Shown here: in pieces, positions 13,816 to 23,858 of the stretch
Layout: every line of letters begins with the position of its first letter
Numbering within the stretch: position 1 is the first letter of the stretch
DNA from: Naematelia aurantialba
Taxonomy: Eukaryota > Basidiomycota > Tremellomycetes > Tremellales > Naemateliaceae
Reading direction: 5' to 3'
Length of the DNA stretch: 64,000 nt
Assembly: GCA_021527695.1 (NCBI GenBank)
Contig: JAKFAO010000005.1
Coordinates: forward strand, 310,001 to 374,000
The notes under the pieces: model-generated
Seen by the model: only the letters and a program-made list of their open reading frames with translations
Database searches by the model: none
Told to the model about the DNA's origin: nothing
Program-made: the position numbers and the translations under genes

Positions 13816-16577
13816 ATGCAGGGCAGCGCAGGCGCCTCCATGCCGGTGATATCGCATCCCTATCCCCCGTCGTATCGCTCCCATCTCTCGCCTGCGATGT
13901 CTCTTGCCGGACCTAGTCCCGCTGCACCCGCTGCACCCGCTGCACCCGCTGCACCCGCTGCACCCGGTGAGTACACTGGGCCTGCTGTACCCGCTGGGCC
14001 CGTTGAGTACACTGCGCGCTCTACACCCGCCGGATACATTGGAAATGTTGGGTCCGCAGGATATGTTGGACAGGTCGGACACGCAGGACCCGCTGGGACC
14101 GGTAACAACGGGGGATACGGTGGATACGGTGGAAGCAACGGTGGATACGCTGGACACGTTGGAAACGGTGGATACAGTCATAATGGTGGGACGTACGATT
14201 ACGAACAACGGCAAGCGGAGGACCCAAGTCTGGATCTTGCGAATCCAGAACACCCGGCCCAACGACCGGGGTATCTCTCTCACGCCTCAGGACCAGGACA
14301 GGGGCAAGAACAACGACAAGCAGTAGGGCAAGCCATCGGACAAGCCATTGGACCGGGAGCAGGAGCAGCACCCCGCGTCGGAGGACAAGCAACGACGTTG
14401 GAAGCGGGCTCATGGCTGCCTTCCCAGCACCCCGTCACTCTTACCCGAATACGGTCCGTCTCAGCGTCCGACTCGTCGTTGTTACGGCCCAGCGGAATTG
14501 GCAGCGCGGGCGGAGATTACCCAGAAGGGTGGAGCAAAGAGGACGAGGAGGCGGAGAGGGAGTTTGTGCGCAAGGGAATGGTGGATTGGAGGGGGATGCG
14601 ACGGTGGAGGTTCTGGATCAGGAAGGAGTGGTGGGGTGAGTGTTGTTGTCAATCAGCTTTAAGATGGCTGTCCTAGCCGTTCCGCTCTGGGGAGCCCGTT
14701 CCCGGAATCCCAACCTCGGGATCCCATCTCCGGTGTCCAGTCTCTGGGATTCGCCGTGTTGGCAGCCAACCCTGGAGAGGGGTCCAATCTTGAAGATGGA
14801 CGAGGATCAATCCTGACGCACAAACACCGCCAGCTTCTGACACCGCACAGGCTGGTATCTCGCTCTCGTGCTCATCGCGACTCTGGTCATTCTCATGACC
14901 GTCTATCACGACCAGGTACGTCCTGTTGCAAACGGGATGGGAGATAGCTGATGGACCAGATCGTGACATGGCTCAAACCAGCCGCTGATTGGATGAAAGA
15001 GTCAGTCAACATGGCCGTCTCGAACTGCAGCCAAAGCTGACCCTCCCAGCTTGCCGGGTGGATTCATGATTCCAATTGGTTCGCGCTCAGTGCGAAATGG
15101 GAGCTGATCTCGTAGTCATTCTATTCGTCATCTCGTTTCCTCCGCTGTTCGGCCACGAGGTCAGTTACGCTCCATAGCTCGTGAACAAGCTGACGCGTCA
15201 GATCGTGACAATCATCATCGGCGTAGTATGGGGTTTGTGGTGGGGCTTCCTCATCACGGCCATCGGGACGTTCCTCGGAGAAGTGAGTGGCCTCTCTACG
15301 CTATGTGCCAAGGGGAAGAGGATCTCCACCGGGGCTGACGGGTCGTGCTAGGTCGGCAATTACTTTGCCTTTAAATATTGCTGTCGATCGCGAGCAGAAA
15401 AGTTTGAGCGCGATAACATGAATTACGCGACGTTGGCGCATGTCGTGCGCGAAGGGGGATTCTTCATTGTCTTTGTCGCTCGGCTCTCCGCTATCCCAGG
15501 GTAGGCCGGGCTCGCTGCTCGTGAGATCTTGATGTGCAGGCTGACGGCTCAAGGCATTTCACGACCGCTGTGTTCTCGACATGCGGTGTGAACATCTGGG
15601 TGTTCTCACTCGCGACGATCCTGACCTTGCCAAAGCAGGTGCGTGCTCAGTGCATCGCGAAACGTTGCTGACTGTGACTAGCTTGTCGTTGTGTACCTTG
15701 GCGTGATATTCGGACAGGACGAGAGTACGAGCACCAAGAACAGGATCATCTCCTATGCTGTGCTGGGAATCGGCTTTGGTGCGTCTTCGTCTTGGCCCGT
15801 GCTTCTTCTCCGATCTTGAACTGACTTGGTTCAGCCGCGACATGCCTCGCTGCGTGGTATATCTACCATAAAATGAATCAGGCGCGTGTGGTTGTTTGGC
15901 GAAGACAGAGGTAGGTAGCTGTCATGTTCTGCCCTATCACGCTGATGGGCGGAAGGATGGCTCTGGCGGGAAAGCGCGTTTCGGGAGGTGTGATAGACTT
16001 GAGCGGTTCGAGCTTGAAAGAGTATCCTGCCGAGATGAACAAGCTGGAGGATGCTGAAGCGGCAAATCCCATCCTCGGTCCATACCGGACATACCAGAAC
16101 CCATACGATATCAAGTGAGTTTTGCTGTTAGCTTCATCCCTCGTCGACGAACCTATGCTCCATGCTCTGTGCTCTGTGCTGACGTGGATCAGCTATCATG
16201 CAGCCGATAACATGTCAGTGGACGATATCGACTCGACCGTGCCGTTACGGCCTGCGGGCGAATCAGATCTGGGGTACGGCTACCGTCCGGCAGACTCTGT
16301 AGAGCAATTCCCACAACCACAACCTGCCTTTCCGACGGGTCAGGTGCCGCAGAGAGCGCTGACGTCAGCAAGTACCTGGTCAACCGGTGGAGGAGCGGTG
16401 GACTATGCGGCGTTTCCAGTGCCGAACCCTGTATCAGCATTAGGCGGAGCAGGTGGAGCAGGCGGAGCAGGCGGAGCAGGCGGAGCAGGTGGAGCAGGTG
16501 GAGCGCGAATAGCAGGTGGTTATGACCAGACAGGGGCGTATGCGCCCAACGAGATGAGGAGCAGTGGCAATATGTAA
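13816..16577 (+). CDS. TVP38: TVP38/TMEM64-family membrane protein (VTT domain)
   Basis: TVP38 is a Golgi/endosomal multi-pass protein of the DedA/VTT superfamily, whose members scramble lipids. About ten short introns interrupt the gene. The N-terminal 250 residues are low complexity (Ala-Pro and Gly repeats). The domain follows in successive exons: YLALVLIATLVILMTVYHDQ, then LPGGFMIPI, FVISFPPLFGHE, IVTIIIGVVWGLWWGFLIT, then VGNYFAFKYCCR with an Asn in the usual VGxxxxF motif, EGGFFIVFVARLSAIPG, and HFTTAVFSTCGVNIWVFSLA. A last hydrophobic segment (CLAAWYIYHKMNQ) precedes a cytosolic tail with an Ala-Gly-Gly repeat. ATG 13816 is the first in frame; a later start at residue 9 is possible. 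The tail may extend differently if another intron follows 16570. Confidence 0.9.
13918..13970 (+). repeat. GCTGCACCC minisatellite (coding Ala-Ala-Pro)
   Basis: About five head-to-tail copies of the 9-bp unit GCTGCACCC encode the AAP repeats in the N-terminal tail of the TVP38-like protein. The repeat keeps the frame, so length changes would add or remove three residues at a time. Confidence 0.85.
16445..16503 (+). repeat. GGAGCAGGY minisatellite (coding Gly-Ala-Gly)
   Basis: About six copies of the 9-bp unit GGAGCAGGC/T encode a Gly-Ala-Gly repeat near the C-terminus of the TVP38-like protein. Together with the N-terminal repeat, both ends of this protein carry frame-keeping 9-bp arrays. 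Confidence 0.85.
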
Positions 16578-16821
16578 GTACGATAGTGTAGGCTAGTATT
16601 GTAGCAGTATTAGCAGTAGCCCGGAGCCGTGAAGCTCAAATGTGAAGAACGTAGAAAGCATGCAGGACAGTTCGTTGTGAAGATCAATTGACACGCGTAC
16701 TTTCTTTCCTTCCTTCTGGTTGTCGCCGTCTGTCACTGTGTCGCCCGCAACGGTCGATGCCCTTCACCCTCCCATCGTTCAACAAACGTCGTTGAGCAGG
16801 ATTGTCTCCTCTTTCAGCATT

Positions 16822-17693
16822 ATGAAAGAGGGATTTAGAGGGGTAGAGGTCCCGCCTGTCCCGATGACCATCAAAGACCGCGTGCGACTCGCCACTGTGA
16901 GCAACAATGCGCGGTTTCTCTCGTCTTTCCTGCCGCTTCTCTCGTGCTTTATCCTACCTCTCCTCCCACCATAACTGCGCCTAGTTTGCACCTCAATCCA
17001 CACCCTGATACCTTGGAATGGCTCCTTGACTACGGTTATCATAACACATGATCACGGCCACGTCCAAGGGGCGGGCTGGTATTGCCCGTTCCTCAGCTTT
17101 CTCTGACCCAGCTAGGCATTCGTAGTCGTCCAAAACAGACCCCAACACATCCCACTCTCAACCTACCTCCTCCACCTCCGCCTGTCAGCACACAACCTGG
17201 TCGACGTGTTGGCACCTGCGCAAAGCGGTCAGGGGAACTACATGAGGGTGGACGAGCGGGATGATTGGCGGGGAGCCGTGGTTGATCTCTTGGGGAGAGT
17301 GAGGGCGCTCGAGCAGTTAGGCGCCGGGGATTCCGAATCTGGCGGTAATGCGCAGGCAGCTACTTGGGAAGGTGGTGTGATGGCTGAAGAGATGGGGCAG
17401 CACGGTATCACGCATGGTGGACTGCCGCACGGACACGGCCAAGGGTTCAAAGCGCACGGCGGAAGCAGTTCCGGGGTTGTGGCGTTCGACCCTCTGGGGG
17501 ACGGAGGTACGATCGTCGACAGAGACGGGAGGGCTGGTATGTCTCTTTAGTTATGCTACGCGGCCCACGGCCAACGGAAACGGAGGACTCAAAGAGGCTG
17601 CGCTGACGACTCGTAGAGATGGGTGCAAGTGGCAAGAGGGACATGCGGGAGGTGGCGGAACACCGGGTCGTGAAGCGCACCAAAAGTATCTGA
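16822..17693 (+). CDS. Unknown small protein, four exons
   Basis: Exons 16822-16896, 17097-17183, 17233-17536 and 17617-17693 join in frame to 180 residues, using introns of 200, 49 and 80 nt with normal GT...AG ends. The protein reads MKEGFRGVEVPPVP, MTIKDRVRLAT, then a proline-rich stretch ending PPPPPP, then GNYMRVDERDDWRGAVVDLL with a short helical segment GRVRALEQLG. A Gly/His-rich region follows and the end is basic (REVAEHRVVKRTKSI). I recognise no domain. The model rests on frame closure and the conserved look of the DDWRGAVVDLLGRVRALEQ helix; the 200-nt first intron is long for this genome and might hide another exon. Confidence 0.55.
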
Positions 17694-18111
17694 TTGCCAG
17701 CGGTCCTGTGCGGCCAAGTTCACTGGGGACACTGATTGATGAGGCAAACTCGTACAACAACCTATCATGTGATCCTGTGATCTGCGCTCGACGGACTCCA
17801 CTCATTCCCGGTCGTCTTCTCGGCAAGGCCGTGCTGGCCTGCCCGCAGCCTGCATCCTTCATCCAAGCCGTGTCCCTCTCTCCAAGTTGTTTCACTCTAT
17901 ACAAGTTTTTTCCCTCTATACAGTCGTTTCGCTCAAATGTCTATCCGCTGTCAAGTCGCTCCTCCCAAGCCTCCTTCAACCGCGGGGTCGGCTCATACAC
18001 TCTCGTCCGCCTTTACGCGCTGTCTTTCTTTGGGACTCTGTCTGCCCTGTCCTGTTCCACAAACTTTGCCATCTCGTCCAACAGTTCTGCATCGCCTCAT
18101 CAGCTCTAACC
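17694..18111. other. Intergenic region between convergent genes
   Basis: This 418-bp stretch lies between the unknown small gene (+) and the Myb-domain gene (-). It is rich in T/C tracts on the + strand (17860-18000). No feature is recognised beyond likely 3'-UTR sequence. Confidence 0.45.
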
Positions 18112-20216
18112 TCAGTCATTGTTACCGCAGGCGGTAGTGCTAGTGCAAGGCTCACGATCCAGGGGCATCTGGTCAGAGCCCGTGATCCTCCGTTTCAGGC
18201 GCCACCAGGCAGACTGCAGCGCCGCTGCTGAGATCGTGGCGAATTGTCCCACCGCAAGATTCTGCCACACGATATCCGCCTCGGACGAGGCGTGGTAATC
18301 TCTCACCCTACATTCTACTATGAGCAGTCGTCCTCGCCGTCTAGGCGAGTCGCTCGAAGAGACTTACCGTTTGATGAGCTCCGGGCGATCTGACCGAACG
18401 AACTTCCACTTGACGCCCTTGTTCATCTCAATTGTTCTGAGACTGGATTGCCTGCCCGAGTGTGAGTATGCAATGTCCCCAGAAGCAAGGTTAGTCTCAG
18501 AGCATACCATTTCTTCCGGCACTGCGTCCGGGTCCGCGATCCGCCCATTCGTACGCACACGATATCCCACGGTGCTTCTGCACCCAACGGATCCAAGCCC
18601 AACGCCATATTGGCTTCTTTAACGCATCGCACTAGCTGGTTACACTCTTCGTCGCTCCAGTGACCTACGACATGGCGTCATCAGCACGTCGCACTAACGA
18701 GGAATACGCTGCTGTCAACGCACCTGTGTTTCGGGTAGACCGGTCTCGTAACTCGTTCTTGTAACGATCCCGACAATCCCCCTCGGTTCGATCAACGATC
18801 TCTGCGATCTTTGCCCATTGATTTGGAAACCTTGAATGTGCCCTGCGGTCATTCAGTACACAGAATGTGGACACGAGGCGGAGCTGTGGGCTCGCAACGG
18901 ACTGTAGGAGTTCTTCGTCTTCGGACTTTGTCCACGCGCCTTTCCTTCCTCGCGGGTCGTATATCCTCTTGACGTAGTCTTTGACCGACTTGACGGGTCT
19001 ACCGGGCACCTGCGCGGCTTCGCAAAGTGAGCGCATGGTCGTAAGGCGGGACAAAATATCCTGGACTTGCCAACTTCTGGCCAGAACTTGGGATAATCCT
19101 TCCTTTCTGAGAATCTGCCTTTCGCCATCATAATATACACGAGCTCATCGTCGCTAACGCGGTTGACCTGAAGCGTCTTCAGCTCAAGCTTTTGCGCACT
19201 GCACGAGCAGAGGTGGCTTACGTGTTGGAACAAGGCGAGATGCTGTTTTATCGCCGTCGCTTCTGCCTGGGTGAACTTACCCCGCTTGTACGTCAATACT
19301 GTTGACGTGAGCAAGGGTGTCGCCGGCCTGGCGAGGCTTTCCACTCACTGCCTTCCGCTTCGAGCCTCTTCAACTCTGCCAGGGGCACCCACCTGGACGC
19401 AAGCCAAGCATCCGCGGCTCCAGGCGTCCTGAATCGCCTCCGCAGATCCTCGTCGTCTTCCTTGGCGTCGCCCTTGCGGCGTTTCCGCGGGGAGGACATC
19501 ATGAGCCGGGCCCGAGCTATCTCAGGTATGGAACGAGACGGCCCTGCGACAGCATTTGTAGGTGCAGATGCAGATCCAGAGATCCCCGTCTCCCGAGGAC
19601 CAGCTTCTTGGGAATTGCGAGCACGGGGAGCGGCTGTCTTGGCCGACGGTCCGCCAATGTGTCGGCCGGGGCTGTTTTCTAGCGACTCGGGAGTGAGGAG
19701 TCGAGGGTCAACCATTTCAATCTTCTCTTCTGGCACGTGTTGATGCTTCCTCTTCTTTCCTCGTGGGGAGCTCAGCTCGACAACTGGCTCGGAGCGCCGC
19801 GACTTGCGTATTGGCGGGTCGATGGCGACCCCTTCAAGCTGGTCCATACCGGCATCGACGGCTGCAGCGTCATCCTCATCTCCGTCTGCTTCGTGTGATA
19901 TTTCCTCTCCTGCTGTCCTCGCGCCGTCCGCGCCATGAGCTTTCCGCTTTTGCTTCTGCGCCGGCACCGCGTCTCCCTCTCCCATCCCTTCGATCTCGTC
20001 TTGCTCCTCCATCGAGGCTAAGCGTGGTCCTGATGCGCCAACACGACGAGCCTTCCGCGCTTCTTTCCTCGCCCGGCGCTCTGCTCGTCGCTGCGCCTTC
20101 CGCTGCCACTTGTCGTCCTCTGGTTCGGATGACCATAACTGGTCAGGCTCGGATTCGAGACCCAGTAACGCGCGACGAGGCAGATACGTGTCGCTGCTGG
20201 AGTAAGGATCCTCCAT
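18112..20216 (-). CDS. Reb1/TTF1-like Myb DNA-binding protein
   Basis: Proteins of this type bind DNA with SANT/Myb repeats, and Reb1/TTF1 terminates RNA polymerase I and blocks replication forks at rDNA. The start ATG at 20216 opens MEDPYSSSDTYLPRR. The first 300 residues are highly charged, with nuclear-localisation-like clusters (RKAQRRAERRARKEARK, SPRGKKRKHQ, SSPRKRRKGD). Later exons carry KRGKFTQAEATAIKQHL, GAWTKSEDEELLQ with FPNQWAKIAEIVDRTEGDCR-type Myb repeats, then HWSDEECNQLV and MGGSRTRTQCRKKW. The arrangement of a pre-Myb segment plus several repeats with G-A-W and CRDRYKNEL fits Reb1/TTF1. The final exon ends near 18112, but the last junction (18240-18375) allows two acceptors. 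The precise orthology is inference. Confidence 0.85.
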
Positions 20217-20425
20217 ATTGAGCGCTGATGAGCCCTTCTATCCGCTGCCTGTGTCTGTGACCACTGCCTGCGCCGTCGTGATAATTTTATACAATCCACA
20301 ACAAAGGATCCAGCGCATGGACCGACAAAAACACAAAAACCAGGCACGAGATCCAAGCTGGGTCCTCTCGGCTGGCCTGGGGCTGCCAAGATTACAATCG
20401 TTTTGATTTTTTACAGCCCGTATGA

Positions 20426-23212
20426 ATGAATACGTCCAGACATTTTTGGTACAATCCGTCTGTTACGCATGCTCAGCGCCTGCAGCTTCACGACGAGCTG
20501 ATGCTGACAGCATCGAGATGGTCGACACTGCCCGTCTCTGTACTGGCCAAGATCGGGTCGTATCTCCCTGTTCGGACGATCCACGGCCAACATGCTCCCT
20601 TCCGGCCTCGACCCAGGCGGATAGCTCGCACCCTGGTATACCCTACTCTGAGAAATCGTCCAGACTCAAGCGCACAGGCGTCGAGCCCGTCCAATAGCAC
20701 GACAGAGCCGACTCCGGCAGGTCAACGGAGATCTTTGGAAGGGCGGTTCCAGTTCACCCTCTCGTATACTCTGCATCATCTCAAAAAGTTTCCGCACTCT
20801 CGCCGGCTGCTTGTGAGGATTCACAAAGTGCTCGATAGCTTGGCAATGACAGTACTCCCGATCGAATTTTGGAAACGACGTCGCGCCTACTCGCTCATCA
20901 CCGGAGCGTACCTTGATGCTCTGCAGGCGATCGAAGACAGGCAGGCGAGGGGGGAGCCGCCATTGAGGGAACAGGAGAGGGAGCGTGTAGAGGCTGCGAT
21001 CAAAAGTATCCTGGATCGACAGCTTGCAGAGGGCATCGAATTCCACCCAGCGGTGGTAGCCGACTTGCTGCGTGTCTACCTGAGGCTCCCGGGGCTGGCG
21101 CAGCCTGTCGTCGACAAAGTGCTGGGCCAGATGGGCGTCTCATCGGATAGGACGCAGTGGGCGCTTCTACGTATGATAGCCGACGACCCACGCGAACACG
21201 TCGATCTGGAGTCTCTCATCGATCAGATCATGGTGCTCCACGGCCCAGCTTCACCGTCCGAGAACCAGAACCCGAACCCGCAGAATCAGAACGGGCATGC
21301 CAGCGAGCACGGGGCAGGGACTGGGAAGATACAGGGGAACGGGAACGGGAACGGAGACGGGAACGTGAATGAGAAGGCGAACCAAAAGGAACACAGGAAT
21401 GGAGCAGCTAAATGGGCTTCGGAGGCGTGGGTCATCCTGCAGCTCTCACAAATCCGGCGTGGACAGCTCAAAACGGCATTCCACACATTTGAGACGTACC
21501 TACGCTCGCCTGACCCGGACCCGTCCGCCTTGGTACACATGGCCGACCGTCTGTTATTCGCATGGATGAAGCGGCGCCCCACCGCTCAGCGAGGGGACCG
21601 CAGCGCTCCGCGGCTTGTCGCCGAGGCGCTGGCCGAGCATTTTGGAGGTATCGACCGCCTCCCGATGGAGTTTGTGGTGGTGTGGGCCAGGGCGGAATGG
21701 CAAGCACGGAACTACAGGCTGGCAGACGAGCTCGACCAGCTGGTGCTGGCGTCGCCAGTGGACACGCCGCAGTACGCTGAGGCGTGTGAAGCGTACCTCA
21801 ATCAGCTGAGGTTCAACCCGCATGGACCGGCGACCAGTCCATTCGAAGCCGCGCGTCACGTCATTGCCCTTGTCCCGCTCAAGGAACAACGGACGCCAGA
21901 ACTGCTCAACTCTCTTCTCTCAATCACACTGCATCCACCTGCTCATTCCAGGATATACAGAGGCCGCGCCTCTGCCAGAACCACCACCACAGCCGCTGCC
22001 CCCACAGCACCCATCGACAGTGCTACCGCCAGTACCACTGCTAGCACAGCTACCGGCGTCGCAGAAGCAGCACCAGCGGCTGCTCTTGCGGGATCCCACG
22101 CCGCGAATCTTCCCTTGGTGCTCACGATCCTTCGACTACTTCAATACCGCGGGCGCATTGTGCCGGCGACCCCGAACGCCGGCACGATCGATACGACCAT
22201 CTCCGGCCTCGTGAAGCTCTGCCGCCGGGTCAGTTACCTGCCGGCCGAGCTGTTTCCGCCGGCCCTGCGCTCGAGAGCGGCGCAGTGTGCCAACCTCGCG
22301 AACCGCTCGGTGCGGTGGCGGCAGAAGCACCGCATCTTGTGGCAGGAGTGGGAGCTGTTCGCCGACCTTCTCCGGTCGATCGAGGTGGAGCGGCACGCTG
22401 CCAGTCGGCGTGGACAGCACCCCGATCCTTCAGTGGCGGCATCCATCCATGTCCCCATGTCTCCTGCAATAGTAGCATCACTGTGGGCCGCCGCTCGCGT
22501 CCGAAAACGAGCACTAGCCCACTCGCAACCGGCACAACCGCCACTGTCAGCCTCATCGCCAGCACAGTCGCCTGCGCTATCGAGCGTCACCGTCAAGCAC
22601 GTCAACATGGTCGATCATCCCACTATAAAAGGATACACGACGGTCCTCTGTACCCCCCGTCCAAACCCCCGGCCTCCGATCGAAGCGCTGGTTATCCTCG
22701 TTGAGAGGTGGATCAAGGTCTTCCTCCGGTCTCAACTGCCTGCTCAGTCTGCTCGGGCTGATCTGTCTGCTCGGTCTGACCTGGCGAAAGATGGTCGTGC
22801 AGAGGACTCGGATGCAGTCCTGGATACCAATGCCCACGCGCTGAACGAGGACGCTGTGGAGCCGGGTACGAGTGAGGACCAGACTGTCGACGGGGACGAG
22901 GAGGTGGAGCCGAGTCTGAGTACGGATCGGGGAACAGACGAGGACCAGGAAGTGGAAAGGCAGTTTAGAGCCATCATGGCGCAGCTGAGAGCAGACCTCG
23001 GCCTGCCGCTCGGCCTCCGCGCCAGTCTGAGGGCTCGAGCGCTTGCTGCGAGTCAGGACGGTCACGGTCCGGAGGGTCAACAGGCACAGGCGGTTCAAGA
23101 GGGCGAGGGAGTTCGGGAGGGTCAGGAGGGCCAGGAGGCTCAGGAGGCACAGGTAGCTCAGGAGGCACAGGCATTTCAGGAGGGCCAGGAGGTCCAGGAG
23201 GCTCGGGGTTGA
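20426..23212 (+). CDS. Unknown 928-residue protein, intronless, repeat-like
   Basis: This is the longest uninterrupted frame in the window, odd in a region where nearly every gene has many introns. A second ATG at 20501 begins MLTASRWSTLPVSVLAKIGS, a basic, acid-free leader that would suit mitochondrial import; with that start the length is 903. The middle is helical with segments such as AWVILQLSQIRRGQLKTAF and RLADELDQLVLASPVDTPQY that resemble TPR/PPR-type helix pairs. An Asn/Gly-rich insert lies near 21265-21400 and an Ala/Thr-rich one near 21960-22080. The C-terminus is an acidic stretch followed by Gln/Glu/Ala repeats. A mitochondrial RNA-metabolism role is a guess from architecture only; I do not recognise the family. 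Confidence 0.7.
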   Translation: MNTSRHFWYNPSVTHAQRLQLHDELMLTASRWSTLPVSVLAKIGSYLPVRTIHGQHAPFRPRPRRIARTLVYPTLRNRPDSSAQASSPSNSTTEPTPAGQRRSLEGRFQFTLSYTLHHLKKFPHSRRLLVRIHKVLDSLAMTVLPIEFWKRRRAYSLITGAYLDALQAIEDRQARGEPPLREQERERVEAAIKSILDRQLAEGIEFHPAVVADLLRVYLRLPGLAQPVVDKVLGQMGVSSDRTQWALLRMIADDPREHVDLESLIDQIMVLHGPASPSENQNPNPQNQNGHASEHGAGTGKIQGNGNGNGDGNVNEKANQKEHRNGAAKWASEAWVILQLSQIRRGQLKTAFHTFETYLRSPDPDPSALVHMADRLLFAWMKRRPTAQRGDRSAPRLVAEALAEHFGGIDRLPMEFVVVWARAEWQARNYRLADELDQLVLASPVDTPQYAEACEAYLNQLRFNPHGPATSPFEAARHVIALVPLKEQRTPELLNSLLSITLHPPAHSRIYRGRASARTTTTAAAPTAPIDSATASTTASTATGVAEAAPAAALAGSHAANLPLVLTILRLLQYRGRIVPATPNAGTIDTTISGLVKLCRRVSYLPAELFPPALRSRAAQCANLANRSVRWRQKHRILWQEWELFADLLRSIEVERHAASRRGQHPDPSVAASIHVPMSPAIVASLWAAARVRKRALAHSQPAQPPLSASSPAQSPALSSVTVKHVNMVDHPTIKGYTTVLCTPRPNPRPPIEALVILVERWIKVFLRSQLPAQSARADLSARSDLAKDGRAEDSDAVLDTNAHALNEDAVEPGTSEDQTVDGDEEVEPSLSTDRGTDEDQEVERQFRAIMAQLRADLGLPLGLRASLRARALAASQDGHGPEGQQAQAVQEGEGVREGQEGQEAQEAQVAQEAQAFQEGQEVQEARG
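23095..23205 (+). repeat. GAGGGYCAGGAGGYW-type coding minisatellite
   Basis: Degenerate 6- to 9-bp units built on CAGGAG and GAGGGC encode the EGQEGQEAQEAQ-like tail of the 928-residue protein. On the complementary strand the same DNA reads as Pro/Glu-rich frames, which explains the shadow frames there. Confidence 0.75.
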
Positions 23213-23858
23213 TCTGTAAAGATGATCTGTAGGCATCTCAACTCGCTCTGTTGTACCATCACGGCTCTGCCAGCGTCCGGAAACCATCGTCATGTACGTA
23301 CTCGTGTATCATCTCGTCCATACATTGCTCTCTGCATGGCATGTTGCCTTGCCATTCATATGGTAGCCGTGGCCGTCTTCACTTCGTGGCCATTCTTCAC
23401 ATGGAGCACTCATATTCGCACTGATATACCGCCGACTCGCTACCTGGCATGATAAAGCAGCCCAGCCTGCTCGAGCGCTCGCACTCGCGCTCGCGCTATG
23501 GCTCAGTAGATCAATCTCCACTGCGGCGCCAAACAAATGAACTTGATGCACAGAATATATCCTCGGCGATACAGTATATAACAATTCTAGATGATGTAAG
23601 CATTGCCTGAGAACACACTGCTGCCTGTTACCTGTTTTCTACTGGGGTACTGGCGCGGGTCCTGCTCGCTCAGGAATGCTGGATATGTTATACGCAGTGG
23701 GATGGAACACGTCTCTGATCACTCCCACACCACGCCACGCTATACCACATCAGACCACACACCACGTCACACACCACATCACACCACACCACACCACTCC
23801 ACGCCACACCACGCCACACCACACCCTACACCGCACTACACCACGCCACGCCCTTCCA
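23213..23858. other. Intergenic region between convergent genes
   Basis: This 646-bp spacer holds the 3' ends of the 928-residue gene and the Zn2Cys6 gene plus the CCACACCA repeat array. Around 23470-23500 a CTCGCACTCGCGCTCGCGCT run forms a second short repeat. No gene or RNA was recognised. Confidence 0.5.
23730..23855 (+). repeat. CCACACCA / CCACGCCA microsatellite
   Basis: About 120 bp of CACCACAC, CCACGCCA and CCATCACA variants lie between the stop codon of the 928-residue gene and that of the Zn2Cys6 gene. The + strand is almost free of G. The repeat is noncoding in both models and ends just before the transcription-factor stop codon. Confidence 0.85.

Noticed and set aside
13639..14283. 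214-codon minus-strand frame rich in Ser/Val/Cys
   Set aside because: Shadow of the repetitive N-terminal exon of the TVP38-like gene.
20480..20600. F-box-like segment (LPVSVLAKIGSYL) at the start of the 928-residue protein
   Set aside because: The match is short and lacks the rest of the F-box; the same residues fit a mitochondrial leader after the second ATG, so no F-box is claimed.
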